Shown: positions 51,922 through 61,199 of the stretch, in pieces | How positions within the stretch are numbered: the first letter of the stretch is position 1 | Layout of the letters: each line of letters starts with the position of its first letter | DNA from: Planctomycetota bacterium | Lineage (GTDB): Bacteria; Planctomycetota; Phycisphaerae; UBA1845; UTPLA1 | Direction: 5' to 3' | Assembly (NCBI GenBank): GCA_003576905.1 | Contig: QEVG01000007.1 | Span: 1 to 64,000 of the forward strand | Length of the DNA: 64,000 nt | Translations under genes and position numbers: made by a program | Notes under the pieces: model-generated | What the model saw: the letters and a program-made list of their open reading frames with translations, nothing else | Database searches by the model: none | Told to the model about the DNA's origin: nothing

Positions 51922-53415
51922 TTATACATGCTCCGGCGGCTGAATCTTCTGCACTTCCCCCGCCGCCAGCTTCTTCTGATATTCCTTCCACGTCATGCTC
52001 GGCATCCCGCTGTCCACCTGCTTCATCGTGATGCACCCTTCCACCGGACATACCAACGAGCACATGTTGCAGCCGACGCACGTGTCCTGCTTGATCGTAA
52101 ACACGCCGACGTAGCCATTCCCGGCGCCGGGAAGGACCTCGAAGTCCCCGCTCCGGGTGAAGTGCATATTCGGGTTGATCAGTTGATGGCCATTGCCGTT
52201 ACTATTGATGGGGGAGGATTTGCCTGTGCTGGTCTTCTGAGTCTCAGCCCGGTCCACGCCCTGGGAGTGAAAGGAAGCAACTCCGTAGCGCTCGACGAAT
52301 TCGTTCTCTGGCACCCGCTCCCACTTGATCGACTGGTGACATCCATCTTCGCAGGCGATGTAGCAAAGGCCGCAGTGGATGCACCGGGCCTGCTCAATCT
52401 CGGCGACGACCTTGTAGCCGAGGTCGAGATCGCCCCAGTCCTTAATGTTCGGCAGGGCCTTGCCCTGGAAGTCGGCCACGCGAGCAAAACCCTTCTCGCG
52501 CATCCAGTTCTTCATGCCGCTGATCATGTGCTCGACGATGCGGAAGCCGTAGTGCATGACGGCCGTGCAGACCTGCACGCTGCCCGCGCCGGCGAGGATG
52601 AACTCCACCGCGTCCTGCCAGGCCTGGATGCCGCCGATGCCGCTGATGGGGATCTTCACCTGCGGGTCCGAGGCGACGCTGCTCACCATGTTCAGAGCGA
52701 TCGGCTTGACCGCCGGGCCGCAGTAGCCGCCGTGTGAGCCGCGACCATTCACCGCCGGGCGCGGGGCGAAGTTGTTCAGGTCGATGCCCATGATGCTGTT
52801 GATCGTGTTGATGAGGCTGATGGCGTCGGCCCCGCCCTTGGCGGCCGCCCGCGCGACGACGCGCGGGTCGGTCACGTTCGGCGTCAGCTTGATCATGACG
52901 GGGATCTTCGCCACCTCCTTGCACCAGGTGGTGATCATCTCCGCATACTCGGGCACCTGGCCGACGGCCGAGCCCATGCCGCGCTCGCTCATGCCATGCG
53001 GGCAGCCGAAGTTCAGCTCGACGCCGTCGCAGCCGGTGTCCTGGGTCTGCTTGATGATGTCGTGCCAGATCTCGCGCTTGGACTCGACCATGAGCGAGAC
53101 AAAGAGGGCATGCTTCGGGAATTCCTTCTTGATCTGGCGTATCTCGGCAAGATTCACATCGAGCGGGCGGTCAGTGATCAGCTCAATGTTGTTCAGGCCG
53201 ACGACCTTGCGGCCGTCGTAATCGATCGCTCCGTATCGGCTGGAGACGTTGACGATCGGCTCGTGATTGAGGGTCTTCCAGACAGCCCCGCCCCAGCCGG
53301 CCTCGAAAGCCCGGCGAATCTGGTAGGCGCTGTTCGTCGGCGGAGCCGAGGCAAGCCAGAAGGGATTCGGGGCCCTCACGCCGCAGAAGTTGATCGACAG
53401 GTCGGGGCTGGACAT
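51922..53415 (-). CDS. preA: PreA-type dihydropyrimidine dehydrogenase subunit
   Basis: Catalytic FMN subunit of NAD-dependent dihydropyrimidine dehydrogenase, which reduces uracil and thymine. 497 residues from ATG 53415 (GAGGAG upstream). A dihydroorotate-dehydrogenase-like barrel (SINFCGVRAPNPFWLASAPPT...) with the Cys loop ELNFGCPHGMSERGMG is followed by two 4Fe-4S sites (CIHCGLCYIACEDGC and CVGCNMCSLVCPVEGC). Its usual partner PreT is not in the window, so it may use another electron donor. Confidence 0.92.
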   Translation of the reverse strand: MSSPDLSINFCGVRAPNPFWLASAPPTNSAYQIRRAFEAGWGGAVWKTLNHEPIVNVSSRYGAIDYDGRKVVGLNNIELITDRPLDVNLAEIRQIKKEFPKHALFVSLMVESKREIWHDIIKQTQDTGCDGVELNFGCPHGMSERGMGSAVGQVPEYAEMITTWCKEVAKIPVMIKLTPNVTDPRVVARAAAKGGADAISLINTINSIMGIDLNNFAPRPAVNGRGSHGGYCGPAVKPIALNMVSSVASDPQVKIPISGIGGIQAWQDAVEFILAGAGSVQVCTAVMHYGFRIVEHMISGMKNWMREKGFARVADFQGKALPNIKDWGDLDLGYKVVAEIEQARCIHCGLCYIACEDGCHQSIKWERVPENEFVERYGVASFHSQGVDRAETQKTSTGKSSPINSNGNGHQLINPNMHFTRSGDFEVLPGAGNGYVGVFTIKQDTCVGCNMCSLVCPVEGCITMKQVDSGMPSMTWKEYQKKLAAGEVQKIQPPEHV

Positions 53416-53464
53416 GTGCAGGACTCCTCGTTGGGCCGTGTTCGTCTGAGTGCCCGGTGCCGAC

Positions 53465-53470
53465 ATTGTA
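53465..53470 (-). promoter_or_regulatory. Possible -10 box (TACAAT) before preA
   Basis: TACAAT on the minus strand lies about 50 bases before the preA start. No good -35 is seen. Confidence 0.35.
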
Positions 53471-53710
53471 ACTCAAACGCTTTGGCGATTCACCGTGGCC
53501 GGTTTGCTGCGAACCAGGCGGCGGGGGTACGACGTAGATGTGCCGGAGACGACGGATCGTCTTCAGACGCCTTGCGTCGTGACAGTCGGCCGGCCCTCGT
53601 GGTATGGGTGGTCGTCCCCGCTCACTGCCCACGTGTGCCTTCCGCGCGCACCGGGGGAGTTGCGGCAGTATCGAATGAAAGGTCATCAGCCCGATCACGG
53701 AGGAAGGGTC

Positions 53711-54478
53711 ATGGAATACAAAGTCCGTCTCGGTCTCGCGGCGACGGCGACAATTGTCGCCATTGCAATCGTCGTCAGCATCGTCACCAGCACCGTCGTC
53801 GCCTCACGGGCATATGTCGCCCGGGGCGAGCAGGCGTTTAAGTCGGACCAGCTCATCACCGTGAAGGGCTCCACACGAAAGCGCATCCGCTCCGACCAGG
53901 CCGTCTGGCAGATCAACGTCCGCGGCGAGCGCAAGGACCTGGCCGAGGCGTTTGAAGCGCTCGAACAGGGAGTCACCCGGGTGCGAAAGTTTCTCGAAGA
54001 CCAGGGCTTCAAGCCCCACGAGCTGACCCTGTCGGCCATCGGCACGACTGAGCATCACGTCCGCGACGCCAAGGGCAATGAGACGCGCGACATCAGCGCC
54101 TACAGCCTGTGGCGCGGCTTTACCGTCTCGACCACCGACGTCGATCGCGTCTTTCGCGCGGCGGGAGAAGTGACCCAACTCATCAAGGAGGGCGTTCACG
54201 TCATGTCCTGCGAGCCCGGCTACTACTACAATGGACTGGCAGCCCTCAAGGTTGAGCTGATGTCCGAGGCCGCCAGGGACGCGCGGGCCCGGGCGGAAAA
54301 CATCGCCTCCGCGGCGGGCTGCAAGGTGGCGGAAGTGCGCTCGGCGCACATGGGTGTGCTCCAGGTGACCCAGCCACTTTCCACAGACGTAAGTGACTAC
54401 GGCCTGTTCGACACGAGCACGATCGACAAAGATGTTCAAGCGGTGGTAACCGTCTGCTTTCGCATCGAAAGGCCATGA
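53711..54478 (+). CDS. SIMPL-domain (DUF541) protein
   Basis: 255 residues. A signal or membrane anchor (about 6-35) is followed by the SIMPL domain, with LITVKGSTRKRI and ERKDLAEAFEALE near its start and ALKVELMSEAARDARARAENIA near its end. The family is periplasmic or membrane-associated and of unclear function. GGAGGAAGG precedes the ATG at 53711. Divergent from preA. Confidence 0.88.
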   Translation: MEYKVRLGLAATATIVAIAIVVSIVTSTVVASRAYVARGEQAFKSDQLITVKGSTRKRIRSDQAVWQINVRGERKDLAEAFEALEQGVTRVRKFLEDQGFKPHELTLSAIGTTEHHVRDAKGNETRDISAYSLWRGFTVSTTDVDRVFRAAGEVTQLIKEGVHVMSCEPGYYYNGLAALKVELMSEAARDARARAENIASAAGCKVAEVRSAHMGVLQVTQPLSTDVSDYGLFDTSTIDKDVQAVVTVCFRIERP

Positions 54479-54624
54479 CCCCGTTGACAAGCCGGCCGCG
54501 ATTCCCCACCGGCGCGCGGGCGGGCGGTTTTCTCAAGGGGCGACCCCACGCACGTTGATCGCGCCGCGGCCGCGCGAACGTGAGAACCTCGCGGCACACG
54601 CGTTGCTCCCAAATGGTGGCGAGG

Positions 54625-55836
54625 ATGACCCGCATCCTGATCGTCTTCATCGCGGCCGCGGGGGCGGGCCGGTCGGGCGATCCACCGGCTCATGCCGGGC
54701 GGCAGGAGTCTGTCCAATCTGCCTCTGATTTGCAGGAAGACGGCCCCGAAGAAGTCATGATCACGCCGCCCGACGTCCACCTCGAAATCGCCCGGAAGAT
54801 CCGGGCCCGACACCGCGTTCCCGCCCTCGCCCTGGCCGTCGTGCGAACCGGCGAACCGCCCCGCATCGCGGCGACCGGCCTCCGCAAGGCGCGCGGAAAG
54901 CACCCGGTGACGGTGCACGACAAGTGGCACCTCGGCTCCTGCACCAAGTCGATGACCGCAACCATGATCGCTGCCCTCGTCGAACAGGGCCGTATGGCCT
55001 GGGACGACACGCCGGCAAGGCGGCTGCCCGAACCGGCCGGCAAGATTCACCCGAAGTGGCGCGACGTCACGCTCGAACAGCTCCTGTGTCACACTGCCGG
55101 CCTTCCCGAGGACCGAACCCCGGACCTTCGCATCTGGCCGCGCATCTGCGCACTGACAGGCGAGCTGCCCGGCCAGCGCCAATCGTTCGTTGAGTTGATC
55201 ATGTCTCGCGCCCCGGCCTCCGCGCCGGGCGAGAAGTACGTCTACGCAAATGCCGGCTTTGTCATCGCCGCCGCCATGGCCGAAGCCGCAACCGGCGAAT
55301 CGTACGAGGCGCTGATGTCCCGCCTCCTCTTTAACCCCCTCGGCATGGCGTCCGCCGGCTTCGGCCCGCCGGGTGATCCCGACAAGGTCGACCAACCCTG
55401 GGGACATGATGCGGCGCTGCTCATCTATCAGCCGATTCCGCCCGGCCCAGGGGCGGACAATCCCCCCGTCTATGCCCCCAGCGGAACGGCGCACATGTCC
55501 ATTGGCGACTGGGCGGCTTACGCGCACCTCCACTTGCAGGCGCTTCGCGGCAACCATCGCCTCCTGAGGCCGGAGACCTGGCGGCGCATTCACGGCGACC
55601 CATTCGGGCAGGGATACGCTTTTGGCTGGGCAACCGGCAGACAGCACTGGGCATCCGGCCCCGTCCTGGCCCACGACGGGAGCAACGGCCGCTGGTACGC
55701 AATCGCTGTTCTCGCCCCCCGGCGCGACCTGGCAATCCTGGTCGCGACAAATGCCGCCGATGCTACGGCCGAAAAGGCGTGCGTTGCCGCAATTGAAGCG
55801 ATAAAGAAGCACTACGGTCCCGCAGGCGCGCAATAG
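54625..55836 (+). CDS. Beta-lactamase-family serine hydrolase
   Basis: 403 residues from ATG 54625 (MTRILIVFIAAAG), an exported protein. The Ser-x-x-Lys motif is SCTK (in GSCTKSMTAT), with Tyr-x-Asn in YANAGF and an H-x-G-like site at the C-terminus. Length and spacing fit class C/esterase-like members that cleave D-Ala peptides or esters; not a resistance enzyme by sequence alone. Confidence 0.88.
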   Translation: MTRILIVFIAAAGAGRSGDPPAHAGRQESVQSASDLQEDGPEEVMITPPDVHLEIARKIRARHRVPALALAVVRTGEPPRIAATGLRKARGKHPVTVHDKWHLGSCTKSMTATMIAALVEQGRMAWDDTPARRLPEPAGKIHPKWRDVTLEQLLCHTAGLPEDRTPDLRIWPRICALTGELPGQRQSFVELIMSRAPASAPGEKYVYANAGFVIAAAMAEAATGESYEALMSRLLFNPLGMASAGFGPPGDPDKVDQPWGHDAALLIYQPIPPGPGADNPPVYAPSGTAHMSIGDWAAYAHLHLQALRGNHRLLRPETWRRIHGDPFGQGYAFGWATGRQHWASGPVLAHDGSNGRWYAIAVLAPRRDLAILVATNAADATAEKACVAAIEAIKKHYGPAGAQ

Positions 55837-56251
55837 CACGAAACCGGTGGCGGATGCGACCGGGGGCGGAGCACTTTCATCGACTCGGTGCCAACGGGGC
55901 CTCCGAAGCCACTCGGACCTGCTTCCAAGACCCCGGAAGAGAGCCTGTATGCGGACCCTGTCCGGCGACCCCGACCAGGCCCGCTAACCCGATGCAGGAA
56001 AGGATTTCCCTCGCATCCTCGGGATTGCTTCCCGCACTTGAGACAGGTAGAATTGGATTGAGCCGGTCGAGGATATTGCCTTTGGAGGGGAATATCGACC
56101 GTGCCACCCCGCCCGGTTGTTTGCTCGGCTCAAACAGGGGGGCCGACAGACGCACCACGGAATTCCGGCGGTCGCCGCGACAGTGCGGAAGCAGGCGACG
56201 CCGCACGCCCTCGCGATGGGTGACCCGTATCCAGCCTCAGGAGGCGTCAAG
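55837..56251. other. Intergenic gap with a bulged hairpin
   Basis: 415 bases between the serine hydrolase and the next lipoprotein. At 56064-56100 GGTCGA(GGA)TATT pairs with AATATCGACC around a 13-base loop, a possible leader structure or operator. The rest holds no recognisable gene. AGGAGG just before 56252 is the next gene's ribosome-binding site. Confidence 0.45.
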
Positions 56252-57184
56252 ATGGCTTCCATCCTGCGTCGAGTTTCGAGCGTGGCCGCAGTGACCGCGC
56301 TCGCGCTGACCGCTGTCGTTCAAACCGGTTGCGGTGGATCAAGTCCGTTTCTTGCGGCACAGTTCGCCACGACGATCGGCACCATTCCGAGACCCGGCCC
56401 GCCCGCCAACGGCGGCGGCGGCGATGACGGCGGCGGCGATGACACCACCCTCGGGACGGTGTGCGACCTGGCCGTCGGGCTGCGCACGATCGAAGTCTCG
56501 CTTCAGAACCAGGCCCAGCAGCGTGTCCGGTTCGCCATGACCTTTCTCGTATCGGCCGGTGCGGGTGGGTTTGTCTGCGATGAATTGGTGGATGACTATT
56601 TGAGCGCGGGATACACCGACGCCTTTCCGCCCGGGACGGCGAGCAGCATCACGATCGGCTGCGATACGATTCCGCTCTCTTCCGGAACGCGCATCCTCCG
56701 CATGAACTTCGGAGTGGATCAGCTGCCGGAGGAGTTCCTCCAGCCAAACGTCGGCGGAGATCCAACGGGCAACCTACCGACCATACAACTCCGCCGCCGC
56801 GACAACGGGACTGAACTTCTGCCTCTGCCAGAAGTGATCGTCTTCGGCAACTCGAGTTCCAACTTCACGTGCGTTGGCAGTGATCCCTGCACGCAGCGCG
56901 GCTTCGTGTACTCGAGTGTCAACAATCTGCCGATCGGCAAGGCGGCGGACGCTGACCACATCCAGGGCACAATCTGCAATGAGCAGGCTGGAACCGCACC
57001 AGAGTGGCGACTGGACAAGACGCTTAACGACAACACGACACAAGCCTTCCAGTTTCCGGTCGGCGGAGTGATTCTCGTCTCCATTCTCGACCGGTCAGGC
57101 GATTCGCTGAACGACTCGCGAAACCAGGTGGTCTGGACGGTCACCGATTCCAACGGTAACGAAGTTCAAACGCCCCAGCCCTGA
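56252..57184 (+). CDS. Lipoprotein, unknown function
   Basis: 310 residues. A basic start and hydrophobic stretch end at VVQTGC (lipobox). A Gly/Asp-rich linker (GGGGDDGGGDDTT) leads to a beta-rich region with Cys pairs. No known family. Strong AGGAGG upstream at 56240-56245. The Gly/Asp linker suggests calcium binding or a flexible tether. Confidence 0.75.
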   Translation: MASILRRVSSVAAVTALALTAVVQTGCGGSSPFLAAQFATTIGTIPRPGPPANGGGGDDGGGDDTTLGTVCDLAVGLRTIEVSLQNQAQQRVRFAMTFLVSAGAGGFVCDELVDDYLSAGYTDAFPPGTASSITIGCDTIPLSSGTRILRMNFGVDQLPEEFLQPNVGGDPTGNLPTIQLRRRDNGTELLPLPEVIVFGNSSSNFTCVGSDPCTQRGFVYSSVNNLPIGKAADADHIQGTICNEQAGTAPEWRLDKTLNDNTTQAFQFPVGGVILVSILDRSGDSLNDSRNQVVWTVTDSNGNEVQTPQP

Positions 57185-57299
57185 CCCCGCGGTTCGCTTC
57201 CACATCCCGTCTTATGTTGCGCAGCCGCTCCCGGGCGGCAATCCGTGCCGCTTTTGCGGGCCCGCGCCGTTTTCCGCGTGCATGCCGGAAAACCAAGGG

Positions 57300-57305
57300 T
57301 ATACT
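57300..57305 (+). promoter_or_regulatory. Possible -10 box (TATACT) before the CSD-like gene
   Basis: TATACT lies about 100 bases upstream of the ATG at 57408; the same motif appears before the next gene (57712). Confidence 0.35.
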
Positions 57306-57407
57306 CCCTCTCTCATCAGGGACGGCTCGCGGGCATTGACGCCGGAACCGCGACGTGGGAACGGATTCCATACATCCAACGTGGATCGACGTTTGGAGGT
57401 TCCCACC

Positions 57408-57683
57408 ATGCAGGGCATCATTCTCGCATACCGCCCCGCCAGCGGCGCAGGGGCGATCCTGTCCGACAAGGGCGAACTCTTTCTCTTTGCGGATCGCAGC
57501 TTTTCCTTTCAGGTTGAAGGGGGAGATCGCGTCGTGTTCTCGACCGCGGGGTCCCTTTCCAATGGCGCCCGCCGCGCCGAGGCGGTCCGCGTGGTTGAAA
57601 AGGCGACACGATTCACCTCGGTGCAGACCCCCTCCGCGCGGCAGGTCTGGCGGACGCTTCGAATCGAACCCTCCATTCACTAG
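57408..57683 (+). CDS. Small CSD-like OB-fold protein
   Basis: 91 residues. MQGIILAYRPASGAGAILSD and the following VEGGDRVVFSTA resemble a cold-shock domain's first strands (GTVKWFN..GFGFI, GDRVEF) but with diverged RNP motifs. A basic C-terminus follows. GGAGG is 8 bases before the ATG. RNA or DNA binding is inferred from the fold only. Confidence 0.6.
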   Translation: MQGIILAYRPASGAGAILSDKGELFLFADRSFSFQVEGGDRVVFSTAGSLSNGARRAEAVRVVEKATRFTSVQTPSARQVWRTLRIEPSIH

Positions 57684-57711
57684 ACATGTTCCTTGCGTAC
57701 GGCGGCGCGGC

Positions 57712-57717
57712 TATACT
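57712..57717 (+). promoter_or_regulatory. Possible -10 box (TATACT) before the PhnD-like gene
   Basis: TATACT lies about 127 bases before the ATG at 57844, just after the previous gene's stop. TTGCGT is 13 bases upstream, closer than ideal. Confidence 0.3.
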
Positions 57718-57843
57718 GCCGCGCAGCCTGGCCGGGGTCTCCCCATGGGGCGGATTCCGCAGGCGCGCCGACCCGTTTCGGCCGCCGCGCCCCGATCTGC
57801 CCGCAGGGGGACGCCGTCCGCGCAGGATGCAGGAGACCTTTCC

Positions 57844-58740
57844 ATGTGCAACAGAGCTCTCGCGATTGCGTTCCTGATGTGTGTTCCTTACCCATTCGCC
57901 GGCTGCACGCAGTCCGGAGGAGGCACCGGGCAGCAGGTCGCACAGATCGCAACGACCAAGGCGGATCTCTTCGGCGTCCCGGCCGAGTACCGCGCACTGC
58001 ACATCGGGCTGGAAAAGACCCTTGCGAGGCCCGTGGCCTTCATGGCCCAGCCCGGCGGCGAAGCGATCGGCACCCAGCTCGAACAGGGCAACATTCCCTA
58101 CGCAATTCTGACAGCAAAGGAATATGCAGCGATAAAGGACCCGAGTAAGCTCACCCTGCTGGCCACGGCGGTCAACCTGATGGACCGTACCACGCGAAAG
58201 GCCCACATCATCATCCGGGCCAACAGTCATCTGAAGTCGATCTCCGACTGCGCCGGGAAGCGATTTGCATTCGGTAATTACCATGATCTGCTCACCGACT
58301 ACGCCGCCCGGCGCGCCCTTCAGGACGCCGGTGTTCCCCTGAACAAGCTTCTGCCCGAGATCCTGCCCCCGCCCTTCGCCATGGAGGGCCGCCTCTACGT
58401 CCAGGACGACGCCCCCAGCAAGATCATGCTCGACCTGACGGTGAACGCCGGCGTCGTCGATGAAATGGTGTTTAACAAGCTGGCGGCCGACGGCGGCAAT
58501 CCCATCACCGGCCCCTCGCGCGACATGTTCACGATCGTCGGCGAAACAAGGGAGATCCCCGAAATGGTCATCGTCGCCGGTCCGGGTGCGGACCCCGCCG
58601 AAGCCGAGAAACTCAAGAAGTATCTCCTCACCGACGCCAAGGCGGACGCGAAGCTCTGCGAACAGCTCGGCATCAAGGGCTTTGCCGAGCCGGATCGCGC
58701 CAAGTACGAGGCCGTCCGCGATTTAATGCCCGCGACGTGA
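57844..58740 (+). CDS. PhnD-like ABC substrate-binding lipoprotein, solitary
   Basis: 298 residues. Lipobox at PFAGC (Cys 20). The fold of the phosphonate/phosphite-type binding protein family is seen in TKADLFGVPAEYRALHIGLEKTLARPVAFM-style strands and the MEGRLYVQDDAPSKIMLDL loop. Usually such proteins sit with permease (PhnE) and ATPase (PhnC) genes, but none is here. It may work with a distant transporter or as a sensor. Confidence 0.75.
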   Translation: MCNRALAIAFLMCVPYPFAGCTQSGGGTGQQVAQIATTKADLFGVPAEYRALHIGLEKTLARPVAFMAQPGGEAIGTQLEQGNIPYAILTAKEYAAIKDPSKLTLLATAVNLMDRTTRKAHIIIRANSHLKSISDCAGKRFAFGNYHDLLTDYAARRALQDAGVPLNKLLPEILPPPFAMEGRLYVQDDAPSKIMLDLTVNAGVVDEMVFNKLAADGGNPITGPSRDMFTIVGETREIPEMVIVAGPGADPAEAEKLKKYLLTDAKADAKLCEQLGIKGFAEPDRAKYEAVRDLMPAT

Positions 58741-58785
58741 CCCTCCGATGGCCCGCCCGCCCGTGAATCCCGCGCTTGCAGTGCC

Positions 58786-59859
58786 GTGATGACGACCCCA
58801 GATGGCCCCAGATCATCTCCCGCGTCCCGGGGGCGCGGCCCGCGCCCCGAGCCGTTCTGGGCCGCATACTCCGACGAGGAGCTGCTCGGCCTGCGCTTTC
58901 GCGACCTGCGCCTGAGCATTCGCGGCACCGAGCTTGAGCATCGCATCCGCGACGTGAATGCCGATCTCGGCGCCCGCGGGCTTGTCTTCCGCCCGCACTT
59001 CTGGCTCTCCGACGAGTGGTTCACGCCCGACGGCGTCGCCGGCGTGGCGATTCCGTTCTACCTGGGGCACCCCCGGCTGATGAAGCTGGAGGAAAAGATG
59101 ATGCTGGAGGTCGAGGGCGGCACGCGCGACTGGTGCCTGCGCATCCTGCGCCACGAAGTCGGCCACGCCATCGACAACGCCTACCGGCTGCACCGGCTCA
59201 AGGCCTGGCGACAGGTGTTCGGCAAGGCGTCGGTGCCCTACCCCGACTTCTACATGCCCAAGCCCTTTAGCAAGCGCTTCGTGCTGCACCTCGACTCCTG
59301 GTACGCGCAAAGTCACCCCGTCGAGGACTTCGCCGAGACCTTCGCCGTCTGGCTGACACCCGGCTTCGACTGGCGCGCCCGCTACAAGGGCTGGCCGGCG
59401 CTGAAGAAGCTCGAATACGTTGACGCGCTTATGGCACAGATCGCCGGGCACCAGCCCAAGATCCGCAAGCGCACGCAGGTCGATCACATCCGAAACCTGT
59501 CGAAGACCCTCGGCGAGCACTACGCCGAGAAGCGGTCGCGCTACGGCACCCATTACCCGGACTTCTACGACCGCGACCTGCGGAAACTCTTCTCGGATGC
59601 CCCCGAGCACGCCGGGAACGAGCTGGCCGCGCGGTTCCTGCGGAGGCACCGGCGGGAAATCCTGCTGCTGGTCGCCCGCTGGACCGGCGAATATCAATAC
59701 CGGATCGACCGGGTTTTCGCCGACATGACCCAGCGGTGCCGTGAATTGAGGCTGCGGCTGGCCCGCGGCGCCGACGAGACCCGAATGGAGGCTGCAATTC
59801 TCCTCACGGTTCAGACGATGAATTACCTGCACAGCGGGCATCACCAGATCGTGATGTGA
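58786..59859 (+). CDS. Zinc-binding metallopeptidase
   Basis: 357 residues. HEVGH (123-127) is the zinc helix, with the third ligand probably Glu 184 in EDFAETFAVW. No signal peptide, so cytoplasmic. It resembles the putative zinc-binding metallopeptidase family. It ends 26 bases before an ATP-grasp ligase, a pairing seen in peptide-tagging operons. Substrate unknown. Confidence 0.82.
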   Translation: MMTTPDGPRSSPASRGRGPRPEPFWAAYSDEELLGLRFRDLRLSIRGTELEHRIRDVNADLGARGLVFRPHFWLSDEWFTPDGVAGVAIPFYLGHPRLMKLEEKMMLEVEGGTRDWCLRILRHEVGHAIDNAYRLHRLKAWRQVFGKASVPYPDFYMPKPFSKRFVLHLDSWYAQSHPVEDFAETFAVWLTPGFDWRARYKGWPALKKLEYVDALMAQIAGHQPKIRKRTQVDHIRNLSKTLGEHYAEKRSRYGTHYPDFYDRDLRKLFSDAPEHAGNELAARFLRRHRREILLLVARWTGEYQYRIDRVFADMTQRCRELRLRLARGADETRMEAAILLTVQTMNYLHSGHHQIVM

Positions 59860-59885
59860 CGCCCGCGGCACCGATCCGAGGCGCC

Positions 59886-60911
59886 ATGAAAAAGCTCCGC
59901 GTCCTGGCACTGATGGACAAGGACCTGATCCCCCCCGACACCGTCGAGGGGCTCAGCGAAAAGGACATGGCTCCGTGGAAGATGGAGTATGACGTCCTCA
60001 CAGCCCTTCGCGAGCTGGGCCACGAGGCCCGCCCCCTCGGCGTCGGAAGCCAGCTTGGTGTCATTGATGAGGCACTTCGCGAATTCCAGCCGCACATCGT
60101 CTTTAACGTCCTCGAGGAGTTTCGCGGCCTGGGCGCCTATGTGCCGTACGTTCTCGGCTACCTCGAACTGATCGGCCAGCCTTACACCGGCTGCAACCCG
60201 CGCGGACTCGTCCTTGCCGACAACAAGGCCCTGACCAAGAAGCTCCTGCGCTACCATCGAATCCCCCTCCCCGATTTTGCCGTGTTTCCGCGCGGCCGGG
60301 CCGTTCGCCGCCCCTCGCGGCTGAACTTCCCGCTGATGGTGAAGGCCGTGGCCGAGCACGGTTCGGTCGGCATCTCGCAGGCCTCGGTCGTAAGCGACGA
60401 CGAGAAACTCCGGGAGCGCGTGGCCTTCATCCACGAACAGCACCAGACCGACGCCATGGCCGAGCAGTACATCAACGGCCGGGAGCTCTACGTCGGGGTC
60501 ATGGGCAATCATCGCCTTCAGACACTGCCCATCTGGGAAATGAAGTTCACCAACCTCGCCGACGGCGCCCTGCCGATCGCCACCGACAAGGTCAAATGGG
60601 ACCTTCGATACCAGAAGGAGCGCGGCATACAGACCGGCACGGCTGAAAACCTCCCACCCGGCGTATCCGAACAGATCTGCCACCTGTGCCGGCGTGTCTA
60701 TCGCATCCTCGACCAATCCGGCTATGCACGCATGGACCTCCGCCTGACGCCGCAGGGCAAGGTGTACCTGCTCGAATCCAACCCGAATCCGAACCTCGCG
60801 TTCGGCGAAGACTTCGCCGAATCAGCCCAGTCCACCGGCATCCGGTACGACCAGCTCGTGCAGCGCATCGTGAATCTTGGGCTCAAGTATCACGAAGAAC
60901 GCCATCATTGA
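59886..60911 (+). CDS. ATP-grasp ligase, D-Ala-D-Ala-ligase-like
   Basis: 341 residues. The ATP-grasp shape is visible: an N-terminal domain (MKKLRVLALMD), a nucleotide-binding region with KAVAEHGSVG and AEQYINGRELYVGVMG, and the metal site LESNPNPNL near the end. It lacks the canonical Ddl Ser-Tyr active site context, so it more likely forms another peptide or amide bond. Coupled to the metallopeptidase just upstream; followed at 45 bases by a small basic ORF. Confidence 0.82.
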   Translation: MKKLRVLALMDKDLIPPDTVEGLSEKDMAPWKMEYDVLTALRELGHEARPLGVGSQLGVIDEALREFQPHIVFNVLEEFRGLGAYVPYVLGYLELIGQPYTGCNPRGLVLADNKALTKKLLRYHRIPLPDFAVFPRGRAVRRPSRLNFPLMVKAVAEHGSVGISQASVVSDDEKLRERVAFIHEQHQTDAMAEQYINGRELYVGVMGNHRLQTLPIWEMKFTNLADGALPIATDKVKWDLRYQKERGIQTGTAENLPPGVSEQICHLCRRVYRILDQSGYARMDLRLTPQGKVYLLESNPNPNLAFGEDFAESAQSTGIRYDQLVQRIVNLGLKYHEERHH

Positions 60912-60944
60912 TGCCATCGCGCGAACTGCAACGGCGAGTTTAGG

Positions 60945-60950
60945 TACAAT
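60945..60950 (+). promoter_or_regulatory. -10 box (TACAAT) 6 bases before the small ORF
   Basis: TACAAT sits so close to the ATG at 60957 that a leaderless message is expected. A weak -35 only. Confidence 0.4.
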
Positions 60951-60956
60951 GCCGAC

Positions 60957-61130
60957 ATGTCGTCACCTACCGTCCGAAAGCAGGGGCTGCTGCTGCTTGA
61001 GGGTCGCAGGATGATTCTCGAGATCGCGCGCGAGATCTGCGACATCATTCGCGCCCGTAAGATTGCGCCCGTGCGGACAAAGTTTCGTAGGCTCGCGCGC
61101 GCCGTGCACCGGCGCGAGGAAAAGGAGTGA
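60957..61130 (+). CDS. 57-residue basic small protein
   Basis: MSSPTVRKQGLLLLEGRRMI... continues as an uninterrupted helical, Arg/Lys-rich frame ending HRREEKE and TGA. It lies directly after the ATP-grasp gene, behind a -10 box. It could be a substrate peptide of the ligase, a regulator, or spurious. No known family. Confidence 0.55.
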   Translation: MSSPTVRKQGLLLLEGRRMILEIAREICDIIRARKIAPVRTKFRRLARAVHRREEKE

Positions 61131-61199
61131 GCCACAACTACCCTTCATTGCGACAAGCCCGTCAAGGCATTCGGCCCGCACATCTCGACCGACTCGGGC

